Positions 1 to 8,944 of a stretch of DNA of 64,000 nt are shown piece by piece. The translations under genes were made by a program, and so were the position numbers. The first letter of the stretch is position 1. Each line of letters begins with the position of its first letter. The notes below the pieces were generated by a model. The model worked only from the letters and a program-made list of their open reading frames with translations. It did not search any database and was not told the DNA's origin. This DNA comes from Primorskyibacter sedentarius. GTDB lineage: Bacteria; Pseudomonadota; Alphaproteobacteria; Rhodobacterales; Rhodobacteraceae. The DNA lies in the NCBI RefSeq assembly GCF_004342065.1, contig NZ_SLZU01000017.1, forward strand, positions 1 through 64,000. The letters are read 5' to 3'.

Positions 1-378
<378 letters not shown>

Positions 379-560
379 CACACGTCATCAACCTGTCAAA
401 CCCCGCTCCAACTACAACCCAAAGACACCTCAAAAGCGACCCCGCCCGCGTCACAAACGGCAACCCAAAACAACAAATCAGTATCCATTACACAGGCCCA
501 AAGGGGTGCCGCAAACCAACCGTTTGACGTTGCGGAAATACCGCTCTAGAAGACAACCAT

Positions 561-642
561 CTGTTGGGGTGCCCTTCGGGGCTGAGATGTGCCTGCACAA
601 ACCCATTGAACCTGAACCGGTTAGGACCGGCGGAGGAAACAG
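561..642 (+). ncRNA. TPP riboswitch (THI element) controlling the thi operon
   Basis: The conserved aptamer blocks are present in order: GGGGTGCC at about 566-573, GGCTGAGA at 580-587, ACCCATTGAACCTGA at 601-615, the P4/P5 hairpin CCGGTTAGGACCGG and CGGAGGAA. The closing P1 helix is visible as CTGTT (561-565) with AACAG (638-642). It lies about 60 bases upstream of thiD, which fits feedback control of the operon by thiamin diphosphate. The stretch 379-560 before it holds no supported gene. Confidence 0.96.
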
Positions 643-663
643 ACCAGCGCGCCTGACATATTG

Positions 664-706
664 GGCTGAGCTGTTTCTCATCCGACCTGACCCCGAATTG
701 GATGAG
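664..706 (+). promoter_or_regulatory. Candidate riboswitch expression platform with two alternative hairpins
   Basis: CTCATCC at 677-683 is perfectly complementary to GGATGAG at 700-706. The latter contains the thiD ATG (702) and would act as a Shine-Dalgarno for the in-frame GTG at 711. The same CTCATCC can instead pair with GGCTGAG at 664-670 with one mismatch and a six-base loop. The two helices exclude each other, as expected of a sequester/anti-sequester pair giving translational control. This is read from complementarity only. Confidence 0.5.
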
Positions 707-1508
707 ACGCGTGGCATCAACAGCTTTGACAATTGCCGGTTCCGACAGCGGTGGCGGTGCTGGTATTCAGGCCGATCTGAAGACATTTTCCGCGCTCGGC
801 GTCTATGGCTGCAGCGTGATCACCGCGATTACGGCGCAGAACACCACCACGGTCAGTGCGGTGCATCCCGTCCCGCTTCCGGTGATTTCTGCCCAGATCG
901 CAGCGGTGCTGGAGGATATCGAAGTTCATGCCATCAAGATCGGAATGCTTGGCGATCCCGATCTGATTGCCTGCGTTGCCGATGCGATCCGTGATTTTCA
1001 GGGGCCGGTCGTTCTTGATCCGGTGATGGTCGCGAAATCCGGCGTGGCGCTCTTGCCGGACCATTCGATGGCGGCGCTGAAGACGCATCTTTTCCCGCGC
1101 GCCACGCTGTTGACCCCGAACCTTAACGAAGCCGCCCGCCTGCTGGGAACCGACCCGGTGGAAGAGGATCGCGAGATGTGCGCGCAGGGCCGTGAATTGC
1201 TGGCGTTGGGTCCGGCGGCGGTGTTGATGAAAGGGGGGCACGGGGCTGGCGCGGCCTGCACGGATTGGCTGGTAGAGCCTGATCGCAACCTGCCCTTCAG
1301 TGCCGAACGCATCGCCACGGCCAATACACATGGCACCGGGTGCACGCTGTCATCGGCCATCGCCGCCGGTCTGGCATCGGGCCTGTCCATGGTGGAGGCG
1401 GTCCGTCGGGCGCATGGCTGGTTGCACAAGGCCATCCGCGCTGCTGACGATCTGAACATCGGCCAAGGCCACGGGCCGGTGCATCACTTCCACGAGGTTT
1501 GGACATGA
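702..1508 (+). CDS. thiD: Bifunctional hydroxymethylpyrimidine kinase / HMP-phosphate kinase ThiD
   Basis: This 268-aa ribokinase-fold enzyme phosphorylates HMP to HMP-P and then HMP-PP, the pyrimidine half of thiamin. The N-terminal TIAGSDSGGGAGIQADLK motif and the C-terminal anion-hole NTHGTGCTLSSA (Cys about 214, matching the family position) are present, and the length is normal. ATG 702 is the annotated start. GTG 711, nine bases on, begins closer to the usual N-terminus and has GGATGAG in front, so either may be used. It is the first gene after the TPP riboswitch and overlaps thiO by four bases. Confidence 0.95.
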   Translation: MRRVASTALTIAGSDSGGGAGIQADLKTFSALGVYGCSVITAITAQNTTTVSAVHPVPLPVISAQIAAVLEDIEVHAIKIGMLGDPDLIACVADAIRDFQGPVVLDPVMVAKSGVALLPDHSMAALKTHLFPRATLLTPNLNEAARLLGTDPVEEDREMCAQGRELLALGPAAVLMKGGHGAGAACTDWLVEPDRNLPFSAERIATANTHGTGCTLSSAIAAGLASGLSMVEAVRRAHGWLHKAIRAADDLNIGQGHGPVHHFHEVWT

Positions 1509-2485
1509 GCAAGCATGTCACCATCCGGGGCAGTGGTGTGGCTGGATTGAGCGTCGCGGCAGAGCTGACAGCGCGTGGCCATCCCGTCAGCGTCGTTGAT
1601 CCCGCTATGGGGCCGGGAAAGCAGGCATGTTCGTGGTGGGCGGGCGGGATGCTTGCGCCCGATTGCGAGGGCTTTCTGGCAGAAGAGCCGGTCGTGCGGC
1701 TGGGCCGGGACGCCGCCGACTGGTGGCAGGACAAGGGGGCGCAAGTGATCCGGCGCGGGACGATCGTCGTTGCCCTGCAACGCGATGCGCGCGAGCTGGA
1801 TACATTTGCGCGCCGTACGCAGAACCACCGCTGGCTGGACCGCGAAGCGCTTGCAGCGGCGGAACCGCAGCTTGGCGGACGCTTTTCGCGGGCGCTTCTG
1901 ATGACCGACGAGGCGCATCTTGATCCGCGCAGGACGCTGCTGGCGCTGAAGGCGCGGCTCGGTGATGCCGGCGTCGCCTTTCTGCCCGAGGCAGATGACC
2001 GCGGACAGGTCATCGACTGTCGCGGGCTGGCCGCGCGTGACACCCTGCCGGAACTGCGCGGCGTCAAGGGAGAGATGGTCATCCTGCGTGCAAGGGATGT
2101 GACGCTGACCCGGCCCGTGCGGCTGCTGCATCCCCGCTTTCCGCTTTACATCGTGCCGCGCGGGGACGGCGTGTTCATGCTGGGCGCGACCCAGATCGAA
2201 AGCACCGACCGCAGCCATGCGACAGTGCGTTCAGTCATGGAGCTTTTGAACGCCGCCTATGCGCTTGACCCCGGATTTGGCGAGGCGGAGCTGCTGGAAA
2301 TCGGCGTCGATGCGCGCCCGGCCTTTCCCGACAACCTGCCGCGCGTCTGCCGCGTGGGTGACAGGGTGCACGTGAACGGGCTCTTCCGGCACGGCTTTCT
2401 TCTGGCCCCGGCCATGGCGCGCATGGCGGCAGACGTTCTTGAAACAAACAGCAAACCGGAGCTTTGGCATGAAGATCACGCTTAA
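1505..2485 (+). CDS. thiO: Glycine oxidase ThiO (FAD-dependent)
   Basis: A 326-aa D-amino-acid-oxidase-type flavoprotein. ThiO oxidises glycine with O2 to dehydroglycine, the imine used for thiazole formation in aerobes. The dinucleotide-binding motif is at the N-terminus (IRGSGVAGLSVAAEL), followed by the WWAGGMLAPDCEG segment typical of ThiO/DAO. The start at ATG 1505 overlaps the thiD stop (ATGA) and is preferred over the ATG two codons upstream. Presence of thiO rather than thiH points to oxygen-dependent synthesis. Confidence 0.92.
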   Translation: MSKHVTIRGSGVAGLSVAAELTARGHPVSVVDPAMGPGKQACSWWAGGMLAPDCEGFLAEEPVVRLGRDAADWWQDKGAQVIRRGTIVVALQRDARELDTFARRTQNHRWLDREALAAAEPQLGGRFSRALLMTDEAHLDPRRTLLALKARLGDAGVAFLPEADDRGQVIDCRGLAARDTLPELRGVKGEMVILRARDVTLTRPVRLLHPRFPLYIVPRGDGVFMLGATQIESTDRSHATVRSVMELLNAAYALDPGFGEAELLEIGVDARPAFPDNLPRVCRVGDRVHVNGLFRHGFLLAPAMARMAADVLETNSKPELWHEDHA

Positions 2486-2666
2486 CGGAGAGCCGCGCGA
2501 TGTGACGGGGCGCAACCTTGCTGATCTGCTTGAAGAGCTGGGGCAGGGAGAGGCGCGTGTCGCCACCGCAGTGAACGAGCAATTCGTCCCGGCGGGCCGA
2601 CGCGCGACGACAGTGCTGAGCCCCGGCGACCGGGTCGAAATCGTCGCGCCGCGACAGGGAGGTTGA
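2469..2666 (+). CDS. thiS: Sulfur carrier protein ThiS
   Basis: A 65-aa ubiquitin-like sulfur carrier ending in the obligatory Gly-Gly (residues 64-65). ThiF adenylates the C-terminus, and it becomes the thiocarboxylate that donates sulfur to ThiG. The start MKITLNGEP at ATG 2469 lies inside the end of thiO, a 17-base overlap, and agrees with the usual family length. The longer frame from 2439 would add residues encoded wholly within thiO and is not favoured. Confidence 0.94.
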   Translation: MKITLNGEPRDVTGRNLADLLEELGQGEARVATAVNEQFVPAGRRATTVLSPGDRVEIVAPRQGG

Positions 2667-2667
2667 G

Positions 2668-3444
2668 ATGCCGACATTCTATGGAACCGAAATTGCCTCG
2701 CGCATGATGCTGGGCACGGCGCAATACCCCTCGCCCAAAGTGCTGGCCGATGCGTTTCGTCGCTCTGGCGCGGGGGTGGCCACAGTTTCGCTTCGACGCG
2801 AGGCAAGCGGGGGCGGCAATGCCGGGCAGCAGTTCTGGTCGCTCATCCAGGATCTGGACGTCGCGATCCTTCCCAACACGGCCGGGTGCCATTCCGTCCG
2901 CGAGGCCGTGACCACTGCCCAAATGGCGCGCGAACTGTTCGACACGCGCTGGATCAAGCTGGAAGTGATCGGTCATGCGGACACGTTGCAGCCCGATCCC
3001 TTCGGGTTGGTCGAAGCGGCACGCATCCTGACTGACGAGGGCTTTCAGGTCTTTCCCTATTGCACCGAGGATCTGGTGCTGTGCGACAGGTTGCTGGAGG
3101 CGGGGTGCGAAGTCCTGATGCCTTGGGGCGCGCCCATCGGCACCGGTCTTGGGCTGAACAACATATACGGTTTGCGCAGCCTGCGCGCGCATTTTCCGGA
3201 CGTGCCGCTTGTGGTGGATGCGGGGCTTGGCCTGCCCAGTCAGGCGGCCCATGCGATGGAACTGGGCTATGACGCGGTGCTGTTGAACACGGCCGTGGCG
3301 AAGGCCGGTGACCCTGCAGCCATGGCCGAGGCTTTTGCCGGGGCGGTGGCCGCCGGGGCGGCTGGACATGCCGCGGACCCGATGCCGCCCCGTGACATGG
3401 CCGCGCCCTCTACGCCGGTTCTGGGAAAGGCGTTTCTGGAATGA
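2668..3444 (+). CDS. thiG: Thiazole synthase ThiG
   Basis: A 258-aa TIM-barrel enzyme that condenses deoxyxylulose phosphate, dehydroglycine and ThiS thiocarboxylate into the thiazole phosphate. The Schiff-base lysine lies in WIKLEVIG (Lys about 97). [14 protein letters not shown] and the phosphate-binding [28 protein letters not shown] region are also present. GGGAGG sits just upstream of ATG 2668, and the gene begins one base after the thiS stop. It overlaps thiE through ATGA. Confidence 0.96.
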   Translation: MPTFYGTEIASRMMLGTAQYPSPKVLADAFRRSGAGVATVSLRREASGGGNAGQQFWSLIQDLDVAILPNTAGCHSVREAVTTAQMARELFDTRWIKLEVIGHADTLQPDPFGLVEAARILTDEGFQVFPYCTEDLVLCDRLLEAGCEVLMPWGAPIGTGLGLNNIYGLRSLRAHFPDVPLVVDAGLGLPSQAAHAMELGYDAVLLNTAVAKAGDPAAMAEAFAGAVAAGAAGHAADPMPPRDMAAPSTPVLGKAFLE

Positions 3445-4037
3445 GCCTGCATCCGTTCTATCCGATCTTCGACGATGTCAGCTGGTTGCGGCGCATGCTT
3501 CCCTTGGGCGTCAAACTGGTGCAGCTGCGCATCAAGGACCAGCCGCACGAGGCCCTGTCTGCGCAGATTTCCGAAGCCAGCGATCTGTGCAAGGCCCATG
3601 GCGCGGTGCTTGTGGTCAACGATCACTGGCAATTGGCGATCGAACTGGGGTGCGACTGGCTGCATCTGGGTCAGGAAGATCTGGACCGCGCCGATCTTGA
3701 CGCCATCCGCGCGGCGGGGCTCAGGCTCGGGGTGTCGACCCATGACCGGGCAGAGCTGGACCGGGCGCTTGCCTTGCAGCCTGACTATATCGCGCTTGGG
3801 CCGGTCTACCCGACCATCCTGAAGAAAATGAAATGGCACCAACAAGGCGTCGAAAAGCTGACCGAATGGAAGGCGCTGATCGGGGATATCCCGCTGATTG
3901 CCATTGGCGGCATGTCCGTGGAACGAGCGCCGGGGGCTTTTGCAGCGGGGGCGGATGTAGTTTCGGCCGTGACCGACATCACTCTGAACGCCGACCCGGA
4001 GGCGCGCCTGCGGCAATGGTTGGAGGCGGTCAGATGA
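3441..4037 (+). CDS. thiE: Thiamine phosphate synthase ThiE
   Basis: A 198-aa TIM-barrel protein joining HMP-PP to thiazole phosphate to give thiamin phosphate. Family signatures are VQLRIKD near residue 30, [24 protein letters not shown] in the middle, [10 protein letters not shown], and IAIGGM near the C-terminus. The [12 protein letters not shown] stretch is the diagnostic ThiE segment. It overlaps thiG and thiF by four bases each, so translation is probably coupled. Confidence 0.93.
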   Translation: MSLHPFYPIFDDVSWLRRMLPLGVKLVQLRIKDQPHEALSAQISEASDLCKAHGAVLVVNDHWQLAIELGCDWLHLGQEDLDRADLDAIRAAGLRLGVSTHDRAELDRALALQPDYIALGPVYPTILKKMKWHQQGVEKLTEWKALIGDIPLIAIGGMSVERAPGAFAAGADVVSAVTDITLNADPEARLRQWLEAVR

Positions 4038-5029
4038 GCGACCGTTACGCGCGCCAGATCGCCGTTCCCGAACTGGGTGGATCAGGGCAGGCGCGTTTGC
4101 GCGCGGCGCAGGTGCTGGTGATCGGGGCAGGGGGGCTCGCCGCGCCGGTCCTGCAATATCTGGTGGGGGCCGGGGTCGGGTATATCCGGCTGGTGGATGC
4201 GGACCACGTGGCGCTGTCCAACCTTCACCGGCAGACGCTGTTTCGCCAGTCCGATATCGGCATGCCCAAAGTGACCGCCGCGCAGGCGCATATGGCGGCG
4301 CTGAACCCTGATTGCGTGGTCGAGCCGGTCGAGGACCGTTTCGATCCGGGCAATGCGGCGTCGCTGACCGACGGTATGGATCTGGTGCTTGACTGCGCCG
4401 ACAGTTTCGCCGCCAGCTACGTGGCCAGCGCGCATTGCATGGGATCCGGCCAGCCGCTGATCTCGGCCTCGGTCGTCGGGACCGAAGGCTATTGCGGCGG
4501 TTTCTGCGGCGGGGCGCCCTCGCTTCAGGCGGTGTTTCCCGACCTGCCCGCGCAACTGGGCAGCTGCGATGCGGATGGCGTACTGGGACCGGCAGTGGGC
4601 GTGATCGGTGCATTGCAGGCGCAGATGGCGATGGCGGTTCTGGCAGGGCTCGATCCCAGCCCGCTTGGCCGGATCACCACCTATGACGCGCTGCGGTTCC
4701 GCTTTGGCGGGTTCCAGTTCAAAGGCGCGCCAGAGCCTGACAACACGCCGCGTTTCATCAGCCCCGCTGACATCACGAACCGGGACCACGTTATCGACCT
4801 GCGGGCCGAGGGTGAACCCGGCCCCGCCCTTGCCGCCACCTGCCGCGGGAGCGTTGCCGGGATGGCCGATGCGCCCCTGCCTGCGCCGGAACAACGCGCC
4901 GTACTGGCCTGCCGGTCGGGCCTTCGCGCCTGGCACGCCGCCGAAACCCTGTCCCGTCGCTGGGACGGAGAGATATTTCTTGTCGCGCTTGGCGACCTCC
5001 CCTCGTTCAAATCGGAGACTTCAAGATGA
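4034..5029 (+). CDS. thiF: ThiF/MoeB-type adenylyltransferase with C-terminal rhodanese-like domain
   Basis: A 331-aa E1-like enzyme that should adenylate the ThiS C-terminus. [19 protein letters not shown] binds the nucleotide, and [20 protein letters not shown] is the family signature. The acyl-persulfide cysteine context [17 protein letters not shown] is kept (Cys about 178). The two zinc-binding CxxC pairs of ThiF/MoeB are absent; the usual CxxCLFP segment reads SLQAVFP. Residues about 255-331 resemble a rhodanese domain with CRSGLRA as the active loop, so a sulfur-relay role is plausible. ATG 4034 overlaps the thiE stop. Confidence 0.88.
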   Translation: MSDRYARQIAVPELGGSGQARLRAAQVLVIGAGGLAAPVLQYLVGAGVGYIRLVDADHVALSNLHRQTLFRQSDIGMPKVTAAQAHMAALNPDCVVEPVEDRFDPGNAASLTDGMDLVLDCADSFAASYVASAHCMGSGQPLISASVVGTEGYCGGFCGGAPSLQAVFPDLPAQLGSCDADGVLGPAVGVIGALQAQMAMAVLAGLDPSPLGRITTYDALRFRFGGFQFKGAPEPDNTPRFISPADITNRDHVIDLRAEGEPGPALAATCRGSVAGMADAPLPAPEQRAVLACRSGLRAWHAAETLSRRWDGEIFLVALGDLPSFKSETSR

Positions 5030-5961
5030 AGAAACTGCTTCTTGCTGCATTGATGCTGACGGCCTCGCCCGTCCTTGCCGCGGACAAGATGACCGTTCTG
5101 CTGGACTGGTTCGTGAACCCCGATCACGGGCCGCTGATCGTCGCCCAGGAAAAGGGGTATTTCGCCGATCAGGGGCTGGAGGTCGACATCGTCGCCCCTG
5201 CCGATCCGTCCGACCCGCCCAAACTGGTGGCGGCGGGGCAGGCGGACCTTGCGATCTCTTACCAGCCACAGCTGCATTTGCAGGTGGCCGAGGGCCTGCC
5301 GCTGATCCGTGTCGGCACGCTGGTCGCCACGCCGCTCAACTGCCTGCTGGTGCTGGCGGACGGCCCGGTCAAGACAATTGCCGATCTCAAGGGCGGCAAG
5401 GTCGGCTATTCCGTGGCAGGCGTGGAAGAGGCCTTGCTGGGCGCGATCCTCGAACGGCATGGGTTGGTCTTTGAAGATGTCGAAATGGTCAACGTGAACT
5501 GGTCCCTGTCGCCGTCGCTGATGTCCGGTCAGGTGGATGCCGTGCTGGGCGCCTATCGCAATTTCGAGCTGAACCAGATGAGCATCGAAGGCTACGAAGG
5601 CAAATGCTTTTATGTCGAGGAAGAGGGCGTGCCCACCTATGACGAGCTTGTCTATGTGGCCAACACCGAAACGATGGACAAGGACAAGATCCGCCGCTTT
5701 CTGCGCGCCACTGAACGGGCCACGCAATATATCGTGAACCACCCACAAGAAAGCTGGGAGGTCTTTTCTGCCACCTCTGCCGAATTGCAGGACCAGCTGA
5801 ATGAAATGGCCTGGGCCGACACGCTGCCCCGCTTTGCCCTGCGCCCCGAGGCGCTGGACGAGGGGCGTTACGCCCGGTTCGAACAGTTCCTGTCCGACTC
5901 CGGTCTGGTCGAAGGTATCCGCCCGGTATCCGAACTGGCCGTGGATCTGGGGGCGCAATGA
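5026..5961 (+). CDS. thiY: ThiY-type HMP-precursor-binding protein of an ABC importer
   Basis: A 311-aa periplasmic solute-binding protein of the NMT1/THI5-like group. Residues 1-19 form a Sec signal peptide with an Ala-x-Ala-type site (VLAAD). The mature protein starts [13 protein letters not shown], the characteristic pyrimidine-binding entry of ThiY and yeast Thi5. Position under the riboswitch, next to thiZ, thiX and tenA, supports uptake of HMP or formylaminopyrimidine. It overlaps thiF by four bases. The exact ligand cannot be read from sequence. Confidence 0.92.
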   Translation: MKKLLLAALMLTASPVLAADKMTVLLDWFVNPDHGPLIVAQEKGYFADQGLEVDIVAPADPSDPPKLVAAGQADLAISYQPQLHLQVAEGLPLIRVGTLVATPLNCLLVLADGPVKTIADLKGGKVGYSVAGVEEALLGAILERHGLVFEDVEMVNVNWSLSPSLMSGQVDAVLGAYRNFELNQMSIEGYEGKCFYVEEEGVPTYDELVYVANTETMDKDKIRRFLRATERATQYIVNHPQESWEVFSATSAELQDQLNEMAWADTLPRFALRPEALDEGRYARFEQFLSDSGLVEGIRPVSELAVDLGAQ

Positions 5962-6629
5962 GCTACGGTAACACATTCCCGCTTTGGCGGGCGGCGGCGG
6001 GTGACCATTGGCCCGCCTATACCCGCCATGCCTTCGTGCAGGGGCTGGCTGATGGCAGCCTGCCGCGTGACGCTTTCATGCATTACCTCGTACAGGATTA
6101 CATCTTCCTGATCCACTTCAGCCGGGCCTGGGCGCTGGCGGTGTCAAAGGCCGACACGCTTGACGAGATGCGCCATTGTGCGGCCACGGTCCATGCCTTG
6201 CTGAATCAGGAGATGGGGCTTCACGTCAAGCTCTGTGGCGAAGCGGGCATCGCCGAGGCCGATCTCATCGCCGCAGAAGAGCGCCCCGAGAACCTCGCCT
6301 ATACACGTTATGTTCTGGATATCGGCCACAGGGGTGATTTCCTGGATCTACTGGCGGCGCTCGCACCATGCGTGCTGGGCTATGGCGAGATCGGCGCAAG
6401 GCTTGCCGCCTCTGACCACGCGCAGACCTATGCCGAATGGATCGGCACCTATGGCAGCAGGGACTATCAGGATCTGTGCCACGAGGTGGCAGCGCTGATC
6501 GACGCCTCTGTCGCACGTCGCATCGGGCCTGAACCGCAAACCAGCCCCCGCTGGGGGCTAGTCTGCGAAAGGTTCACCATGGCCACGCGGCTGGAGGTCG
6601 GGTTCTGGGACATGGGGATGACCCCGTGA
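5958..6629 (+). CDS. tenA: TenA aminopyrimidine aminohydrolase (cysteine-type, TenA_C)
   Basis: A 223-aa all-helical TenA/Thi-4 protein. TenA salvages thiamin breakdown products, hydrolysing aminopyrimidine to HMP. The nucleophilic cysteine is present in LAPCVLGYGEIG. The conserved HYLVQDYIFL aspartate and the C-terminal glutamate in RLEVGFWDM complete the active-site pattern. The neighbour ThiY probably supplies the pyrimidine. Start and stop overlap both neighbours by four bases. Confidence 0.93.
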   Translation: MSYGNTFPLWRAAAGDHWPAYTRHAFVQGLADGSLPRDAFMHYLVQDYIFLIHFSRAWALAVSKADTLDEMRHCAATVHALLNQEMGLHVKLCGEAGIAEADLIAAEERPENLAYTRYVLDIGHRGDFLDLLAALAPCVLGYGEIGARLAASDHAQTYAEWIGTYGSRDYQDLCHEVAALIDASVARRIGPEPQTSPRWGLVCERFTMATRLEVGFWDMGMTP

Positions 6630-7369
6630 CGACCGCCCCGTCGCTGTTCCTGCACGGGCGGGCAGAGATGTCCGGCGCGACGCTGTTCCGTGACGTCGCG
6701 CTGGATGTTCCGGGGGGCGGCTGGACTTGCCTATTGGGACCCAGCGGCATCGGCAAGTCGACGATCCTGAAGCTCTTTGCGGATCTTGCCGAAGGCGTGG
6801 ACTTTGACGGGCGGATCGGGGCCACGGACGGGCCGCTTGCGGGGCGTGTCGCGCTGATGGCGCAGGACGATCTTTTGCTGCCGTGGCTGGATGTGCTGGG
6901 CAATGTCACGCTCGGCGCCCGACTGCGCGGCGACACGCCCGATCCTGCCCGCGCGCTGGATGTGCTGGACAAGGTTGGCCTTGCCGGGTTCGAAGCGCGC
7001 CGCCCGTCAGAGCTGTCGGGGGGGCAGCGCCAGCGCGCCGCTTTGGCACGGACGTTGATGGAGGACCGGCCGGTTGTGCTGCTGGACGAGCCATTCTCGG
7101 CGCTTGATGCGCGCACGCGGGCGCGGATGCAGGAACTGACCGCCGAAACCCTCTCTGGCCGGACCGTGTTGCTGGTGACGCATGACCCGGCAGAGGCCGC
7201 GCGGCTGGGACAGAAAATCATCGTGATGACGGAAACCGGCCTGCGCGATCTGCCGCCCCCTGCGGGCCCGGTGCCGCGCCCCGTGGGGGATGCGGACACG
7301 CTCAGGGTGCAGGCCAATCTGCTCGAAATTTTACGGAAGGATGAAAGATGCGCCCCACTGACCAGCTGA
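6626..7369 (+). CDS. thiZ: ThiZ-type ABC transporter ATPase
   Basis: A 247-aa nucleotide-binding subunit: Walker A GPSGIGKST near residue 40, Q-loop MAQDDLLLPWL, signature LSGGQRQRAALARTL, Walker B VVLLDEPFSALD and switch VTHDPAEA. It belongs to the nitrate/taurine/HMP (SsuB/TauB/ThiZ) group. The start is GTG 6626, overlapping the tenA stop, and the 3' end runs 22 bases into the next tenA-like gene. It should energise uptake through ThiX. Confidence 0.92.
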   Translation: MTTAPSLFLHGRAEMSGATLFRDVALDVPGGGWTCLLGPSGIGKSTILKLFADLAEGVDFDGRIGATDGPLAGRVALMAQDDLLLPWLDVLGNVTLGARLRGDTPDPARALDVLDKVGLAGFEARRPSELSGGQRQRAALARTLMEDRPVVLLDEPFSALDARTRARMQELTAETLSGRTVLLVTHDPAEAARLGQKIIVMTETGLRDLPPPAGPVPRPVGDADTLRVQANLLEILRKDERCAPLTS

Positions 7370-8001
7370 AGCAACTGGCCCTGTCTGACTGGCAGGCTGC
7401 CACCGATCATCCGTTTACGCGGGCATTGGCGGACGGATCGCTGCCAGCAGAGAAGATGGCCGGTTACCTGCAACAGGATTACCTGTTCGTGGACGGGTTC
7501 GTGCGGTTGCTGGCCTCTGCCATCGCGCATGCGCCGACGCTGGCCGATTCCGTGCCCGCCGCGCAGTTTCTTGCCGTGATAACCGGCCCCGAGAACACCT
7601 ATTTCCTGCGCAGCATGGAGGCGTTGGAAGTCCCGTTTCACGCCGCCCCCGCCCCCGAGGCTCGCGCCTTTCAGGAACTGATGGCCGAGGCCCGCCAAAG
7701 CGGGCGGTACGAATTGATGCTGGCGGTTCTGGTCGTGGCGGAATGGGTCTATCTGGAATGGGCCTCGCCCTTCGAGGACCGGGCGGACGATTTGCCTTTC
7801 TGGCTGGGCGAGTGGATCACCCTGCATGCCGGCGAAGGGTTCAGCGGCGTGGTGTCTTACCTGCGCGACCAGCTCGACACCGTATGGAACGGGCTGGACG
7901 CCGCGGCCAGATCGCAGGTTGAGGAGCTGTTCGTCCGGGCGGTCCGGCTGGAAAAAGACTTCTTCGACGCCGCCGCTACGGGCTTTGTCGTGCAGCGATG
8001 A
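7348..8001 (+). CDS. TenA family protein, glutamate-type (TenA_E), second TenA of the operon
   Basis: A 217-aa TenA-fold protein clearly different from the first TenA. The catalytic cysteine is missing and the equivalent stretch reads VVAEWVYLEWA, the TenA_E pattern. YLQQDYLFV, ENTYF and EKDFFDAA are retained. TenA_E proteins are thought to act on other thiamin-derived pyrimidines, such as formylaminopyrimidine. ATG 7348, preceded by GGAAGG, lies inside the end of thiZ. Having both TenA types inside one importer operon suggests a two-step salvage route. Confidence 0.88.
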   Translation: MRPTDQLKQLALSDWQAATDHPFTRALADGSLPAEKMAGYLQQDYLFVDGFVRLLASAIAHAPTLADSVPAAQFLAVITGPENTYFLRSMEALEVPFHAAPAPEARAFQELMAEARQSGRYELMLAVLVVAEWVYLEWASPFEDRADDLPFWLGEWITLHAGEGFSGVVSYLRDQLDTVWNGLDAAARSQVEELFVRAVRLEKDFFDAAATGFVVQR

Positions 8002-8732
8002 GCAACGCAAGAACGATCCTTGCCTCTGCTCTTTTTGGCCTTCTGCTGTGGCAGGGGGTGGTCTGGGCAACCGACTTGCCGCGCTTCATCCTGCCCGGTC
8101 CGGGACTTGTGGCGCAGACGCTGTGGGAAAGCCGGGCGCTGATTGCCGAGCATTCCCTGATCACCATTGCCGAGGTCCTGATCGGTCTTGCGCTTGGCGC
8201 GGTGCTGGGCGGGCTTTCGGCCATCGGGCTGGCCAGTTCCAGCATCGCACGGCAGCTGGTGCGGCCGCTGCTGGTCTTCAGTCAGGCCATCCCGGTCTTC
8301 GCGCTTGCCCCGATCCTGACGCTTTGGTTCGGCTACGGTCTGGGGTCCAAGGTCGCCATGGCGCTGATCATCATCTACTTCCCTGTGACTTCCTCTTTCT
8401 TCGACGCGCTGATGCGGCCGAACAAGGATTGGGTCGGACTGGCACGCGTGATGGGGGCCAGCCCCGCGCGGATCATGTGGCACATCCGCATTCCAGCCGC
8501 TTTGCCGGGTCTGGCGAGCGGATTGCGGCTGGCGGCGGTCTATGCGCCGATCGGGGCCATCATCGGGGAATGGGTGGGGGCCTCCAAGGGGCTGGGCTAC
8601 TTGATGCTGCTGGCCAATGGCCGTGCCAAGACCGACCTGATGTTTGCCGCGCTGATCGTGCTGGCCATCTTCACCGTTCTCTTGCACGCAGGGGTGGGAA
8701 AGGCCGCCAACCGCCTGCTGGAGCGGCGCTGA
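7998..8732 (+). CDS. thiX: ThiX-type ABC transporter permease
   Basis: A 244-aa inner-membrane permease of the BPD_transp_1 family with about six hydrophobic segments. The coupling-helix EAA-like loop is seen at LARVMGASPARIMWHIRIPAALPGLASGLRLA. It belongs to the SsuC/TauC/ThiX type and is the last gene of the operon, overlapping the preceding tenA-like gene by four bases. With ThiY and ThiZ it completes the pyrimidine importer. Confidence 0.92.
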   Translation: MSNARTILASALFGLLLWQGVVWATDLPRFILPGPGLVAQTLWESRALIAEHSLITIAEVLIGLALGAVLGGLSAIGLASSSIARQLVRPLLVFSQAIPVFALAPILTLWFGYGLGSKVAMALIIIYFPVTSSFFDALMRPNKDWVGLARVMGASPARIMWHIRIPAALPGLASGLRLAAVYAPIGAIIGEWVGASKGLGYLMLLANGRAKTDLMFAALIVLAIFTVLLHAGVGKAANRLLERR

Positions 8733-8741
8733 CCCGCGGTC

Positions 8742-8759
8742 GGGGCCATGCGCGGCCCC
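8742..8759 (+). terminator. Hairpin after thiX, possible operon terminator
   Basis: GGGGCC (8742-8747) pairs with GGCCCC (8754-8759) across a six-base loop, ten bases after the thiX stop. There is no T-run, so intrinsic termination is uncertain. Confidence 0.45.
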
Positions 8760-8795
8760 CCTGCATTCAAAAGCTCTGCACCTCGCCCTTTGGCC

Positions 8796-8831
8796 TTGCG
8801 CAAACGTGTTGCGCGTTGTTGCGCGCGCAAC
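8796..8831 (+). promoter_or_regulatory. TTGCGC palindrome cluster upstream of the flavoprotein gene
   Basis: TTGCGCAA (8796-8803) is an 8-base palindrome, TTGCGCG follows at 8809-8815, and GTTGCGCGCGCAAC (8818-8831) is a perfect 14-base palindrome. Three copies of TTGCGC within 36 bases, about 115 bases ahead of the start codon, suggest a regulator-binding region. No regulator gene is adjacent, so the binding protein is unknown. Confidence 0.4.
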
Positions 8832-8944
8832 CTGTGCCCGGCTGATTTCGCATTTCGGCGCTGTTTCCGCCTCTCCGGACTGGCGCGGGCTGCCCTCTGG
8901 CGCTGAAACTCGCGCCATGGAGACGCGAATGAGGAGGAGACGCG

